This document shows positions 28,207 to 36,516 of a DNA stretch of 64,000 nucleotides, piece after piece (the stretch's first letter is position 1; every line of letters starts with the position of its first letter). The stretch lies in contig NZ_VDFW01000004.1 of the NCBI RefSeq assembly GCF_006152065.1, forward strand, positions 186,001-250,000. Direction: 5' to 3'. This stretch comes from Amycolatopsis alkalitolerans. Lineage in GTDB: Bacteria; Actinomycetota; Actinomycetes; Mycobacteriales; Pseudonocardiaceae. A program made the translations under genes and the position numbers. The notes under the pieces are model-generated. The model had not been told where the DNA came from. It did not search any database and saw only the letters and a list, made by a program, of their open reading frames with translations.

Positions 28207-29595
28207 GTGCGGCCAGACACGGGTAGCCAGGCGAAGTCCTATCCGACAACGGAAGCTACCCGGGGCCAGGCACCACCGGCGACCGCCGAGGATCCGCCGA
28301 ACAAGCGCGGTATGTTCGCGTCGCTGCGCGTGCGCAACTACCGGTTGTTCTTCTCCGGTCAGGTCATCTCCAACATCGGCACCTGGATGCAGCGCATCGC
28401 GCAGGACTGGCTGGTGTTCCAGCTCTCGGGCAACAACCCGATCGCGCTCGGTATCGCCGTCGCGCTCCAGTTCGTCCCGACGCTGGCGTTGTCACTGTGG
28501 GCGGGCGTGCTCGCCGACCGGGTCGACAAGCGCAAGCTGGGCATCGTCATCCAGAGCGGGATGGGCCTGCAGGCGCTCGTCCTGGGGCTGCTCGACGTGA
28601 GTGGAGCGGTCGCGCTGTGGCAGGTGTACCTGCTGTGCTTCGTGCTGGGCATCTTCAGCGCGCTGGACGTGCCCACGCGGCAGGCGTTCGTCGCGGAGAT
28701 GGTGGGGCGTAAGCAGATCCCGAACGCCGTCGCGCTCAACTCGTCGGTGTTCAACATGGCCCGGATCGTCGGGCCCGCGATCGCCGGGTTCGCGATCACC
28801 TGGGTCGGCACGGGCTGGATGTTCCTGGCCAACGCGGTCAGCACGCTCGCCGTGATCACCGGTCTGGCGCTGATGAATCCGGACAAGCTCTTCCGCGGCC
28901 CGGCCGTCGTGCGGGCGAAGGGGCAGTTGCGTGACGGGCTCGCCTACGTGCGCGGGCGGGCGGACCTGATGACGGTGATGGTGCTGGTGTTCTTCGTCAG
29001 CACGTTCGGGATCACCTTCTTCACGTCGCTGGCGATCGTGGCCGGCAACGTGTTCGGTACGCAGGCGGACGGGTACGGGATGCTGTCGACGCTGCTCGCG
29101 GTCGGCACGTTCACCGGTTCGCTGCTGGCGGCGCGGCGGGGCGCGAAGGGCAGGCCGCGGGTGCGACTGCTGCTGGCGGCCGCGTTCGGGCTCGGCGCGG
29201 TCGAGTTCGTGGCCTCGTTCATGCCGACGTATCTGGCGTTCGGGATCGCGCTGATCCCGCTCGGGTTCGCCACGATCACCTTCCTCAACACGGCGAACTC
29301 GCTGGTCCAGACCGCGGTCAGCGCGGAGATGCGCGGCCGCGTGATGGGGATCTACGTGCTCGTGCTGATCGGCGGCAACCCGATCGGCGGGCCGATGGTC
29401 GGCTGGATGGCTAGCACGTTCGGCGGCCGGTCGCCGTTCTACATCGGTGGCGCGATTTCGGTGCTGGCGGCGGTCGCCTGCGCGGCCGTGCTCGCGCGGC
29501 GCGGGGTCGCGACGGGCTACCGGCCCGCCGGGCTGCGTGTGCTGTTCTCCAGCGGACGCGTCGGCGCGGTGAGCCACGCGAAGCAGGTGCGCTAG
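28207..29595 (+). CDS. MFS transporter (DHA3/EntS-like)
   Basis: A 462-residue transporter. A hydrophilic 37-residue N-terminus precedes SLRVRNYRLFFSGQVISNIGTWMQRIAQDWLVFQLS, the first helix of the EntS/DHA3-type export family; the loop motif GVLADRVDKRK follows, and the protein has about 12 helices. GTG at 28207 is two bases after the MarR stop, so the two form one operon. The substrate is unknown; drug or siderophore efflux is usual in this family. Confidence 0.88.
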   Translation: MRPDTGSQAKSYPTTEATRGQAPPATAEDPPNKRGMFASLRVRNYRLFFSGQVISNIGTWMQRIAQDWLVFQLSGNNPIALGIAVALQFVPTLALSLWAGVLADRVDKRKLGIVIQSGMGLQALVLGLLDVSGAVALWQVYLLCFVLGIFSALDVPTRQAFVAEMVGRKQIPNAVALNSSVFNMARIVGPAIAGFAITWVGTGWMFLANAVSTLAVITGLALMNPDKLFRGPAVVRAKGQLRDGLAYVRGRADLMTVMVLVFFVSTFGITFFTSLAIVAGNVFGTQADGYGMLSTLLAVGTFTGSLLAARRGAKGRPRVRLLLAAAFGLGAVEFVASFMPTYLAFGIALIPLGFATITFLNTANSLVQTAVSAEMRGRVMGIYVLVLIGGNPIGGPMVGWMASTFGGRSPFYIGGAISVLAAVACAAVLARRGVATGYRPAGLRVLFSSGRVGAVSHAKQVR

Positions 29596-29884
29596 CGGCC
29601 GAGCCGGAGGACTCCGCGGAGCAGTCCGGCAGGAGGTTGCCGACCTGATCGTGGCTCGCGTGGAGCCGGGATCTTCGTCGTTCTCGCCACGCTGGGCGAC
29701 GACGGGCCTACCGGCGGTTCTGTCCACGGCAAGGGGCGTTGTTCCCTGGTAAACGGACCTTGCGCGGTAAAGCGCCGCCGATTCTTGCCGGTTGCCAGAC
29801 AGCGGGTTACGAACTGAAGAATGATCACCGACCGTTGGTAGCGCGCTCTAGTAATGGCACAGACGCTCACGCAGGCTTGCGGCC
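29596..29884. promoter_or_regulatory. Promoter and spacer region ahead of the ABC/GDPD operon
   Basis: A 289-base spacer. A partly paired hairpin of the preceding MFS gene (outer arms GCCGGA and TCCGGC at about 29598-29625) may be its terminator. Before the binding-protein gene I see TTGGTA and TAATGG near 29835-29860 as a possible promoter. No convincing phosphate (PHO) box or ribosome binding site is visible. Confidence 0.35.
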
Positions 29885-30994
29885 GTGCGAAAAATTCTAG
29901 TTGCGGTCCTCGCTACTCTCTCCGCGGCGACCCTGGCCGCATGCGGCGGCGCGAGCAGCGGTTCCGGCGGCAGCAAGGAAATCAGGCTGTATGCCGACGG
30001 CGATGTCAACGTGCAGAGCCTGTGGCAGAACACGCTGATCCCCGCCTTCGAAAAGGCCGACCCCGGCTACACCGTCAAGCTCACCTTCGATCTGCACGGC
30101 CAGAACTCCACCACACAACTGGCCAAACTGGGCAGTGCGGTCAAGACGGGCCACGACTTCGGCTTCGACCTGATCGACTCGGGCATCACGACGACAGCGG
30201 CGTCGAGCGGCCTGCTGGCCAAACCGGACGCCGACACTTCCGCCGTCCCGCCGCAGTTGCTCGCCCCGGTGAACGGCATGGCGCTGCCCTACCGCGGCAC
30301 GTCCGTCGCACTGGCCTACGACTCGGCACATGTGACCAGCCCGCCGAAAACGCTCGACGATCTGCTCGCCTGGATCAAGGCGAACCCCGGCGAGTTCACC
30401 TACAATTCGCCCAACAGCGGCGGCTCCGGCCAGTCGTTCGTGACCACCGTGCTGGACAAGTACGTGCCCGCCGACGCGCGCACGAAACTGGCCACGAGCT
30501 ACGACAAGGCCGACGAGAAGTACTGGGCCCAGGGCCTGTCGGCGCTGAAGGACCTCGGCCCGTCCGTCTACCAGCACACCTACCCCAACGGCAACCAGGG
30601 CGTGCTCGATCTGCTCGGCAAGGGGACCATCTGGATGGCTCCGGTGTGGGTCGACCAGGCGCTGACCGCCAAGGCGAAGGGCACGCTGCCCGCCACCGTG
30701 AAGGTCACCCAGATCTCGGACCCGTCGTTCACCGGGCAGGGCGCCTACCTCGGCGTGCCGAAGAACGACACGCGGACCGCCGCGGTGAGCAAACTGCTGA
30801 ACTTCCTGCTCACTCCCCAGGCACAGGCGAGCATCGTGGACGCGATGAACGGGTTCCCGGCGATCGACCTGAGCAAGCTGCCCGCGGGGGAGCAGGCCAA
30901 GTTCGACGGCATGTCCAACAACGACTTCCGGCAGCCGTACCAGTCCAATGTGAACAACGACCTGAACCAGCAGTGGCAGGCGCAGGTTGCGTAG
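29885..30994 (+). CDS. ABC transporter substrate-binding lipoprotein
   Basis: A 369-residue exported lipoprotein (signal ending TLAAC at the lipobox). The mature part is a type II periplasmic-binding fold of the iron/spermidine/phosphonate-like class: IRLYADGDVNVQSLWQNTLI, FDLIDSGITTTAASSGLLAK, MALPYRGTSVALAYDSAHV, and QGAYLGVPKNDTRTAAVSKL. It opens a six-gene operon with a phosphodiesterase and an inositol-phosphatase-like enzyme, so a phosphorylated polyol or glycerophosphodiester ligand is plausible. The start GTG has a poor ribosome binding site. Confidence 0.85.
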   Translation: MRKILVAVLATLSAATLAACGGASSGSGGSKEIRLYADGDVNVQSLWQNTLIPAFEKADPGYTVKLTFDLHGQNSTTQLAKLGSAVKTGHDFGFDLIDSGITTTAASSGLLAKPDADTSAVPPQLLAPVNGMALPYRGTSVALAYDSAHVTSPPKTLDDLLAWIKANPGEFTYNSPNSGGSGQSFVTTVLDKYVPADARTKLATSYDKADEKYWAQGLSALKDLGPSVYQHTYPNGNQGVLDLLGKGTIWMAPVWVDQALTAKAKGTLPATVKVTQISDPSFTGQGAYLGVPKNDTRTAAVSKLLNFLLTPQAQASIVDAMNGFPAIDLSKLPAGEQAKFDGMSNNDFRQPYQSNVNNDLNQQWQAQVA

Positions 30995-31847
30995 CAAGCC
31001 GCTTTTACTGGCCTCGCCGCCGATCCTGGTGATCGCCGCGTTCATCGGCTTCCCGGTGGTCGCCGCGGTGCTCTACACTTTCGGATTCGGCGGCGGGCCG
31101 AACTCGGTGATCGCCGCGATCGCCCAGAACCAGCACCTCGCCTCGAGCGGCACCTTCGCCGCGTATGCCGAGGTGCTCGGCGATCCGCAGGTGCTGCGTG
31201 ACCTGGTGGTGACCCTGGCCGTCACCGTGCTGACCGTGGTCGTGGTGCTGCTGCTCGCGGGCGCGATCGCGCTGCATGTGCGGCTGACCGGGAGCCGGAC
31301 GGCGAAGCTGCTGGCCGCGCTGTCGGTGGTGCCGCTGTTCATCCCGGTGGTCATCGGTGCGTACGCGATCCGTGGTTTCTATGCCTCCGACGGGTTCTTC
31401 CGCACGTTCGCCGAGCACCTCGGCTGGAACGCGCCGACGCTGTCCTACACGATGGGCGCGATCACCATCGGGGAGATCTGGACCAGCGTGCCGTTCGGCG
31501 TGCTGCTGCTGACTTCCGGGTTCGCCGCGGTGCCCGATGCGCAGATCGAGGCGGCTCGTGACGCGGGCGCGTCGGTCGCCAGGACGGTCCGCGCGGTGAT
31601 TCTGCCGATGAGCAGCACGTCCGTCGTCATTGTCACGACGTTCACGGCGATCAACGTGATGGGCAGTTTCACGGTGCCGTACATGACCGGGCCCGCGTCG
31701 CCCAACATGCTCGGCGTCACCATGACGAACTACTTCATCTCGTTCAACCAACCGCAGCAGTCCGAGGTGATGGCGATGGTGGTGTTCGTCGCCGCCGCGC
31801 TGATCGGCGTCTGGTACGTGCGGGCCAACGTGCGGAGCGCGCGATGA
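30987..31847 (+). CDS. ABC transporter permease 1
   Basis: A 286-residue permease with about six membrane segments and an EAA loop (AQIEAARDAGASVARTVRAVILPM). It starts with TTG inside the last 8 bases of the binding-protein gene and ends overlapping permease 2 as ATGA. It forms half the membrane channel of this importer. Confidence 0.87.
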   Translation: MRSKPLLLASPPILVIAAFIGFPVVAAVLYTFGFGGGPNSVIAAIAQNQHLASSGTFAAYAEVLGDPQVLRDLVVTLAVTVLTVVVVLLLAGAIALHVRLTGSRTAKLLAALSVVPLFIPVVIGAYAIRGFYASDGFFRTFAEHLGWNAPTLSYTMGAITIGEIWTSVPFGVLLLTSGFAAVPDAQIEAARDAGASVARTVRAVILPMSSTSVVIVTTFTAINVMGSFTVPYMTGPASPNMLGVTMTNYFISFNQPQQSEVMAMVVFVAAALIGVWYVRANVRSAR

Positions 31848-32650
31848 GGATCGCCGGCCGCGCCGCGCTCGCGCTGTGGGTCGCGCTGGTGGCGGTGTTC
31901 ATGCTCGGACCGCTGGTATGGCTTGCCCTGCGGGCGTTCGTGACGTCCTGGCACTATCCGTCGTGGACACCGGACGGCTGGACCTTGCGGTGGTGGTCGT
32001 TCGTGTTCTCCGGCAACGACCTGTCGTCCTCCGTCGGGCTCTCGTTCACCTTCGCGCCGATCGTGACCCTGGTTTCGGCGGCGATCTGCCTGCCCGCGGC
32101 CTACGCGTTCGCGCGGTTTTCCTTTCCCGGCAGGCGCTTCCTGCTGGTGTCGCTGTTCGCGACCAACGCGTTCCCGAAGATCGGGCTCTACGTCGCGCTG
32201 GCGGGACTGTTCTACGGGCTGAACCTGATGACCACGTTCGCCGGGGTGGTGATCGTGCAGTTGCTGGGCACGATCGTGTTCATGACCTGGATCCCGTCCG
32301 CGGCGTTCGCGGCTGTGCCACGCAGCCTCGAAGAGGCGGCGCGCGACGCCGGGGCCGGGCCGCTCGGCGTGTTCGCGAAGGTGACGCTGCCGCTGGCGCT
32401 GCCCGGGATCGCGACCGCGATGATCATGTCCTTCCTTGCCGCGTTCGACGAGGCACAGGGCACCTACCTGGTCGGCGCGCCCACGTACGTGACCATGCCG
32501 ACGAAGATGTACGAACTCGTCAACAACTATCCGGAGCAGGCGGCGGCGGTGTTCGCGATCCTGCTGGCCGTGCCGTCCACCGTGCTCATGCTGCTGGTCC
32601 GCAAGCACGTCATGGGCGGGCGGCTCGCCGCCGGATTCCAGCTGAGGTGA
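31844..32650 (+). CDS. ABC transporter permease 2
   Basis: A 268-residue permease with six membrane segments and the EAA loop SLEEAARDAGAGPLGVFAKVTLPLALPGI. ATG overlaps the previous stop. The binding-protein-dependent inner-membrane fold and the order with permease 1 are typical of spermidine, phosphonate and Ugp-type importers. Confidence 0.87.
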   Translation: MRIAGRAALALWVALVAVFMLGPLVWLALRAFVTSWHYPSWTPDGWTLRWWSFVFSGNDLSSSVGLSFTFAPIVTLVSAAICLPAAYAFARFSFPGRRFLLVSLFATNAFPKIGLYVALAGLFYGLNLMTTFAGVVIVQLLGTIVFMTWIPSAAFAAVPRSLEEAARDAGAGPLGVFAKVTLPLALPGIATAMIMSFLAAFDEAQGTYLVGAPTYVTMPTKMYELVNNYPEQAAAVFAILLAVPSTVLMLLVRKHVMGGRLAAGFQLR

Positions 32651-32654
32651 GGAA

Positions 32655-33680
32655 ATGGCCGCACTGACCCTGACCGGTGTCACGAAGGAACTCGGTGGCC
32701 GGCGCATCATCCCCGGGCTGGATCTCAAGGTGGAGGCGGGCGAACTGGTGTGCCTGCTCGGCCCGTCCGGCTGCGGGAAGACCACGACGCTGCGGATGAT
32801 CGGCGGGTTCCTGCGACCCGATTCCGGCCGGATCCTGATCGGCGACAAGGACGTCACCGCCGACCCGCCCGAACGGCGGCCCACCGCGATGGTGTTCCAG
32901 AACTACGCGCTGTGGCCGCATATGTCGGTGTTCCGGAATGTCGCGTTCGGACTGAAACTGCGGAAGCTGCCGAAGCGCGAGATCGCCGAGCGGGTGGAGC
33001 ACGCGCTCGGCCTGGTGAACCTGACCCATCACGTGCACTCGTCACCGCACGCGATCTCCGGCGGCGAGCAGCAACGGGTCGCGCTGGCGCGGGCGCTGGT
33101 GCTCGAACCGAAGGTGCTGCTACTCGACGAACCACTGTCCAATCTGGATGCGAAGCTGCGGGTCAAGGTCCGTGACGACATCCGCGAGATCCAGCAGCGG
33201 CTGGGTATCACGACGGTCGTGGTCACCCACGATCAGGACGAGGCGCTGTCCATTTCGGACCGGATCGCGGTGATGAACGCGGGTGCGGTCGAGCAGTACG
33301 CCGGTGGCGCGGATCTGTACGCCCGCCCGGAGACCGGGTTCGTGGCGGAGTTCCTCGGCACGATGAACACGTTCACCGGCACACCCGCCGAGGCGGGAAT
33401 CCTGGTGGACGGCCTGACCGTCCCATGCGCCGGCATCGGCCGAACGGTGGCCGAACCCGTGGAGATCCGGGTGCGGCCGGAGGATGTGCGGCTCACCCCG
33501 GACGGGCCGGGGCCCGCGGGGAGCGTCGTGCGCGAACTGCCCCGCGGGCACTACAAGGAGGTCGTCGTCGAAGTGGGAACCCTGCGGCTCCGGGCCTTCG
33601 TGGCCCCGGATTTCGCGCTGCGAGAGCCGCGCGTCCGGTTTGCGCGGGCGCTCGTCTACCGCGAAGGGCGGCTCGTATGA
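32655..33680 (+). CDS. ABC transporter ATPase (UgpC/PotA class)
   Basis: A 341-residue ATPase with Walker A (GPSGCGKTT), Q-loop (VFQNYALWPHM), signature (ISGGEQQRVALARAL), Walker B (LLLDEPLSNLD) and switch His (VVTHDQDEAL). The region after about 240 is a TOBE domain (VEIRVRPEDVRL). It is the energising subunit of the importer. AGGTGAGGAA precedes the ATG, and the gene overlaps the phosphodiesterase as ATGA. Confidence 0.9.
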   Translation: MAALTLTGVTKELGGRRIIPGLDLKVEAGELVCLLGPSGCGKTTTLRMIGGFLRPDSGRILIGDKDVTADPPERRPTAMVFQNYALWPHMSVFRNVAFGLKLRKLPKREIAERVEHALGLVNLTHHVHSSPHAISGGEQQRVALARALVLEPKVLLLDEPLSNLDAKLRVKVRDDIREIQQRLGITTVVVTHDQDEALSISDRIAVMNAGAVEQYAGGADLYARPETGFVAEFLGTMNTFTGTPAEAGILVDGLTVPCAGIGRTVAEPVEIRVRPEDVRLTPDGPGPAGSVVRELPRGHYKEVVVEVGTLRLRAFVAPDFALREPRVRFARALVYREGRLV

Positions 33681-34366
33681 GCACGCTCGCGATCGCGCAC
33701 CGCGGCGATCCGCACGGACATCGTGAGAACACCGTGCCCGCGGTGCTCGCCGCCCTGGAACAGGGCGCCGACCTCGTGGAGATCGATCTCGCGCTTACCC
33801 GCGACGGAACGGTCGTCCTGCTGCACGACCGCACGCTGACCCGGCTGTGGGCCCGTGATGTGCCGGTCGCCGACGCCGACTTCGCCGAACTGAGGCGGAA
33901 CCGGCACGGGCGGTACGAGATTCCCGGCTTCGAGCAGGTGATGCGCCTGCTGGTCGCGGGTGACGGCGGGCTGATGGCGGACCTGCCGGTGCCCGCCGCC
34001 GCGGAACCCACGGCGGAGATCGTCGCCCGCTACGACGCTTTCGACCGGACGGTGTTCGCCGGGCACCTGGACAGCCTGCGGCGGGTGCGGAAGCGGTGGC
34101 CCGAGGCGCGGATCGCGCTGTCGTGGAACGAGCCGGAGTTACCGGCGGCGGAGTTGCTGGCCGAACTGAAGCCGGAGTTCTTCAATCCACAGTGGACGCT
34201 GCTGACGCGGGAGGTGGTCGAGCGTATGCACGAACTCGCGCTGCGCGTGTCGACCTGGACTGTGGACAGCCCGAGCAACATGGCGCGGATGCTCGAAATG
34301 GGGGTGGACGCGGTGATCACCAACCGGCTGCGGCACTTCCTCTCGCTGCGGGAGGAAGGCGAGTGA
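33677..34366 (+). CDS. Glycerophosphodiester phosphodiesterase
   Basis: A 229-residue GDPD-fold enzyme with AHRGDPHGHRENT at the start (His8, Arg9, Glu17, Asn18), VEIDLALTRDG (metal-binding Glu35 and Asp37) and LLHDRTLTR with the second catalytic His50; the C-terminal VSTWTVDSPSNMARMLEMGVDAVITN is typical. It would split glycerophosphodiesters into glycerol 3-phosphate and an alcohol. No signal peptide is seen, so it acts in the cytoplasm on imported substrate, as UgpQ does in the E. coli ugp operon. Confidence 0.9.
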   Translation: MSTLAIAHRGDPHGHRENTVPAVLAALEQGADLVEIDLALTRDGTVVLLHDRTLTRLWARDVPVADADFAELRRNRHGRYEIPGFEQVMRLLVAGDGGLMADLPVPAAAEPTAEIVARYDAFDRTVFAGHLDSLRRVRKRWPEARIALSWNEPELPAAELLAELKPEFFNPQWTLLTREVVERMHELALRVSTWTVDSPSNMARMLEMGVDAVITNRLRHFLSLREEGE

Positions 34367-35136
34367 GCGAGTACCTGTACTTCGCGGAGGAACTCGCGCT
34401 GTGGGCGGTCGACCGGATCCGGCAGCGGCGGCCCGCGACGGTGTCCACGAAGAGCGGGCCCGCGGACTTCGTGACCGAGACCGACCTCGACGTGGAACGC
34501 GAGGTGCGGGCGAGGATCGCCGAACGCTACCCCGGGCACCGGATCGTCGGTGAGGAGTACGGCACGAGCGGTGGCGGGGAGCCGACCTGGTACGTCGATC
34601 CGGTCGATGGCACGACGAACTTCGCGCACGGCCTGCCGTGGTCGTCGTTCAGCCTTGCGGTCGCGGACTCGGCGGGCGCGCTCGCCGGAGTGGTGGCCGA
34701 CCCGTCGCGCGGCGAGGTGTTCGGCGCGTCGCGGGGCGGCGGCGCCCGGCTCGACGGCAGGCCGATCCGGTGCGCGGACACCCGCGAGTTGCCCGGGGCG
34801 CTGGTGCTGACCGAATGGGCCGCCTGGCGGCCTTGGCCGGGGCAGAACGAGCTTCTCGCGGCGCTGGCGGCCGAGCAGTGCACGACGAGGGTGCTCGGTT
34901 CGTCGGCGCTGTCGCTGGCCAGCGTCGCGGCGGGGCGCGCGTCAGCGGTGGTGCTCGGCGGATACTCCACTTTGGACGTCCTCGCCGGGGTCCTGCTCTG
35001 TCGCGAGGCGGGATGCGCGGTGCTGGGCCGCGACGGCCGCGAGACCGTCCTACCCGCCGCAGGCGATGGCGGCCTGCTCGCCGCACCCCCCGCCCTCGCC
35101 CAGTCCATCCGCGAGTTGGGCTTCCGCCGCGGGTGA
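34363..35136 (+). CDS. Inositol monophosphatase-family phosphatase
   Basis: A 257-residue Mg-dependent phosphatase of the IMPase/SuhB superfamily: STKSGPADFVTETD, GEEYG (Glu64-65) and the signature WYVDPVDGTTNFAHG (Asp79 to Asn86). The final motif usually WD is STLDVLAG here: the Asp is present but the Trp is not. The GTG start overlaps the phosphodiesterase stop as GTGA. Likely substrates are inositol phosphate or glycerol phosphate; the operon context favours inositol phosphate from glycerophosphoinositol breakdown. Confidence 0.87.
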   Translation: MSEYLYFAEELALWAVDRIRQRRPATVSTKSGPADFVTETDLDVEREVRARIAERYPGHRIVGEEYGTSGGGEPTWYVDPVDGTTNFAHGLPWSSFSLAVADSAGALAGVVADPSRGEVFGASRGGGARLDGRPIRCADTRELPGALVLTEWAAWRPWPGQNELLAALAAEQCTTRVLGSSALSLASVAAGRASAVVLGGYSTLDVLAGVLLCREAGCAVLGRDGRETVLPAAGDGGLLAAPPALAQSIRELGFRRG

Positions 35137-35280
35137 GTCCGGCTTTCGCGGGCTCCCTAGTGTCGTGTGATCCTGCCCGGTTTACGTTGCCGTGTTTGCC
35201 CGTAGGGTCGGTGGGTTTGTCCGCTGCGGTGTCGAGTTGGCTGGTCCGGTCGCTGACTGTGCCCCCGGCGACAGCGGCCG

Positions 35281-35343
35281 GCCAACTCGATAACGCCCCG
35301 AGCCAACTCAGCGACGCCGAGGGCCAACTCAGCACCCTGGCAA
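35281..35343. repeat. Three 21-bp units related to the 4771-5022 array
   Basis: Three consecutive 21-base units, each starting GCCAACTC (35281, 35302 and 35323), the second being GCCAACTCAGCGACGCCGAG plus G. An inverted copy of the core (GAGTTGGCT) lies at 35234-35242. Period and core (rAACTCAGCG) agree with the longer array near rpfA. The whole 35137-35384 spacer has no credible gene. Confidence 0.7.
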
Positions 35344-35384
35344 ACAAACACACCCGCGCGCAAAGACAACAAGATCACGAAACA

Positions 35385-36344
35385 CTAGTGCCCGAGCAGG
35401 CGGGGGAGCACCGCCCGGGCGATCTTCTCCAGCGAGCGCCGGTCGCCGGTGAACGCGAGTTCCTGTGAGGTGCCGTCGGTCAACCGCACCGCGACGAGGT
35501 TGTCCGTGATCAGCGCCGGCCGCCCGGCGAGGCTGAGCGGGAAAGCGCGCGGTGACACGGTGTCGGTATACGCGGCCTGGACACCGCGCACCATGCAGCG
35601 CCCGTCGATGTAGGGGCGGGCCGTGCCACCGAGTTCGCGGGTCAGCGCCGCGCACAGCTGCCACGAGATCATCGGCAACGGCAGGTCGGCGATCGCGGTC
35701 GGCGCCGGACGCTCGAGGGGGATCGAACCGTTCTCGCGGACCGGCGGGAGCGCGGGACCGGGTTTCGTCGTGGCCGCCACGACTTCCGACGCGATGGACT
35801 CGGCCAGCGTGTCGAGTGCCGGTGCGTCGCCGCGTAGTTCGACCCGCAGGTACGGCTTGATCTGGCTGGATCCCGGGGCGTCGGCGAGCCGCACGTCGAG
35901 CCGGCTGCTGACCTTGGGCGGCAGGTATTCGAGCTGAGCGGTATGTCCCGCGACCTCGGTTTCGCGCGGCTCCTGCAGGTTCGCCGGGCCGGAGTCGAGG
36001 GCGAGCGTGATGTCCGTGGTCGTCGTGACGATGTGGCAGTCCGCGCCGCGGACTTCGCGGAGTGCCTTGCCGCCGAGGAGCGCCTCCCACCGCGCCAGGC
36101 TCAGGGACTGGCAGAGCACCTGCCCGGCGGTGTCCGGCGGGAGAGCGGTCACCATCTCACCGGTCGGCATCGGCACCGGGCGCAACGCCGTGCCACCGTT
36201 GGACGGCCATTGGGCGGGCAGCGCGCGGGCGGCGGGAGGATGGTCGCTGTCGGCCTGGGCCCACAGGTAACCCGCGGCGGTGGCGACGCCGGCGAACGAG
36301 AAGAGCACCGCCAGCACGATCCCCAGTACGGTCGACGTCTTCAC
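35385..36344 (-). CDS. Membrane-anchored exported protein of unknown function
   Basis: A 319-residue protein with an N-terminal membrane anchor (VLGIVLAVLFSFAGVATAAGYLWA) and an extracellular part. Two halves show a similar pattern, QVLCQSLSLARWEALLGG...GADCHI and ISWQLCAALTRELGG...DGRCMV, suggesting a duplicated disulfide-containing fold loosely like DUF3558 lipoproteins; I do not assign a family. I choose GTG at 36344, since TAACCT ends 7 bases upstream, over an earlier start at 36374. A strong iron-box palindrome lies 68-86 bases upstream. Confidence 0.7.
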   Translation of the reverse strand: MKTSTVLGIVLAVLFSFAGVATAAGYLWAQADSDHPPAARALPAQWPSNGGTALRPVPMPTGEMVTALPPDTAGQVLCQSLSLARWEALLGGKALREVRGADCHIVTTTTDITLALDSGPANLQEPRETEVAGHTAQLEYLPPKVSSRLDVRLADAPGSSQIKPYLRVELRGDAPALDTLAESIASEVVAATTKPGPALPPVRENGSIPLERPAPTAIADLPLPMISWQLCAALTRELGGTARPYIDGRCMVRGVQAAYTDTVSPRAFPLSLAGRPALITDNLVAVRLTDGTSQELAFTGDRRSLEKIARAVLPRLLGH

Positions 36345-36404
36345 GCCCGGCAGGTTACCTACCGGTCGGGTCACTCGATCAGGGCGGTGGCGTTCCCCTT
36401 GCGC

Positions 36405-36437
36405 GACAAGATGAGGTTAGGCTAACCTCATCTTGTC
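36405..36437. promoter_or_regulatory. Iron box (DtxR/IdeR-type) inside a 33-base perfect palindrome
   Basis: The central 19 bases (36412-36430, TGAGGTTAGGCTAACCTCA) match the DtxR/IdeR consensus TTAGGTTAGGCTAACCTAA at 17 of 19 positions. The palindrome extends on both sides to 16-base arms around a single central G. It stands upstream of the anchored protein at 36344 and downstream of the NAT gene. Iron-dependent repression of the anchored protein is the simplest reading; an added terminator role is possible. Confidence 0.7.
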
Positions 36438-36476
36438 CGCTTCGTGGTGGGAGCGGCAGTCAGTTCGGGAACGGGC

Positions 36477-36514
36477 GGGCCCCGTCGCCGGGAGAGATTC
36501 CGGTGGCGGGGCCC
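36477..36514 (-). terminator. Terminator of the NAT gene
   Basis: Arms of 15 bases (GGGCCCCGTCGCCGG at 36477-36491 and CCGGTGGCGGGGCCC at 36500-36514) pair with two G-T type mismatches around an 8-base loop, 3 bases past the reverse-strand NAT stop. Confidence 0.65.
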
Positions 36515-36516
36515 GG

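Noticed and set aside
29596-29870. Reverse-strand 92-codon frame before the ABC operon
   Set aside because: No family likeness, no initiation signal, and it covers the promoter region.
29700-29884. PHO boxes upstream of the ABC/GDPD operon
   Set aside because: I looked for direct repeats of the GTTCACC type and found only single weak matches.
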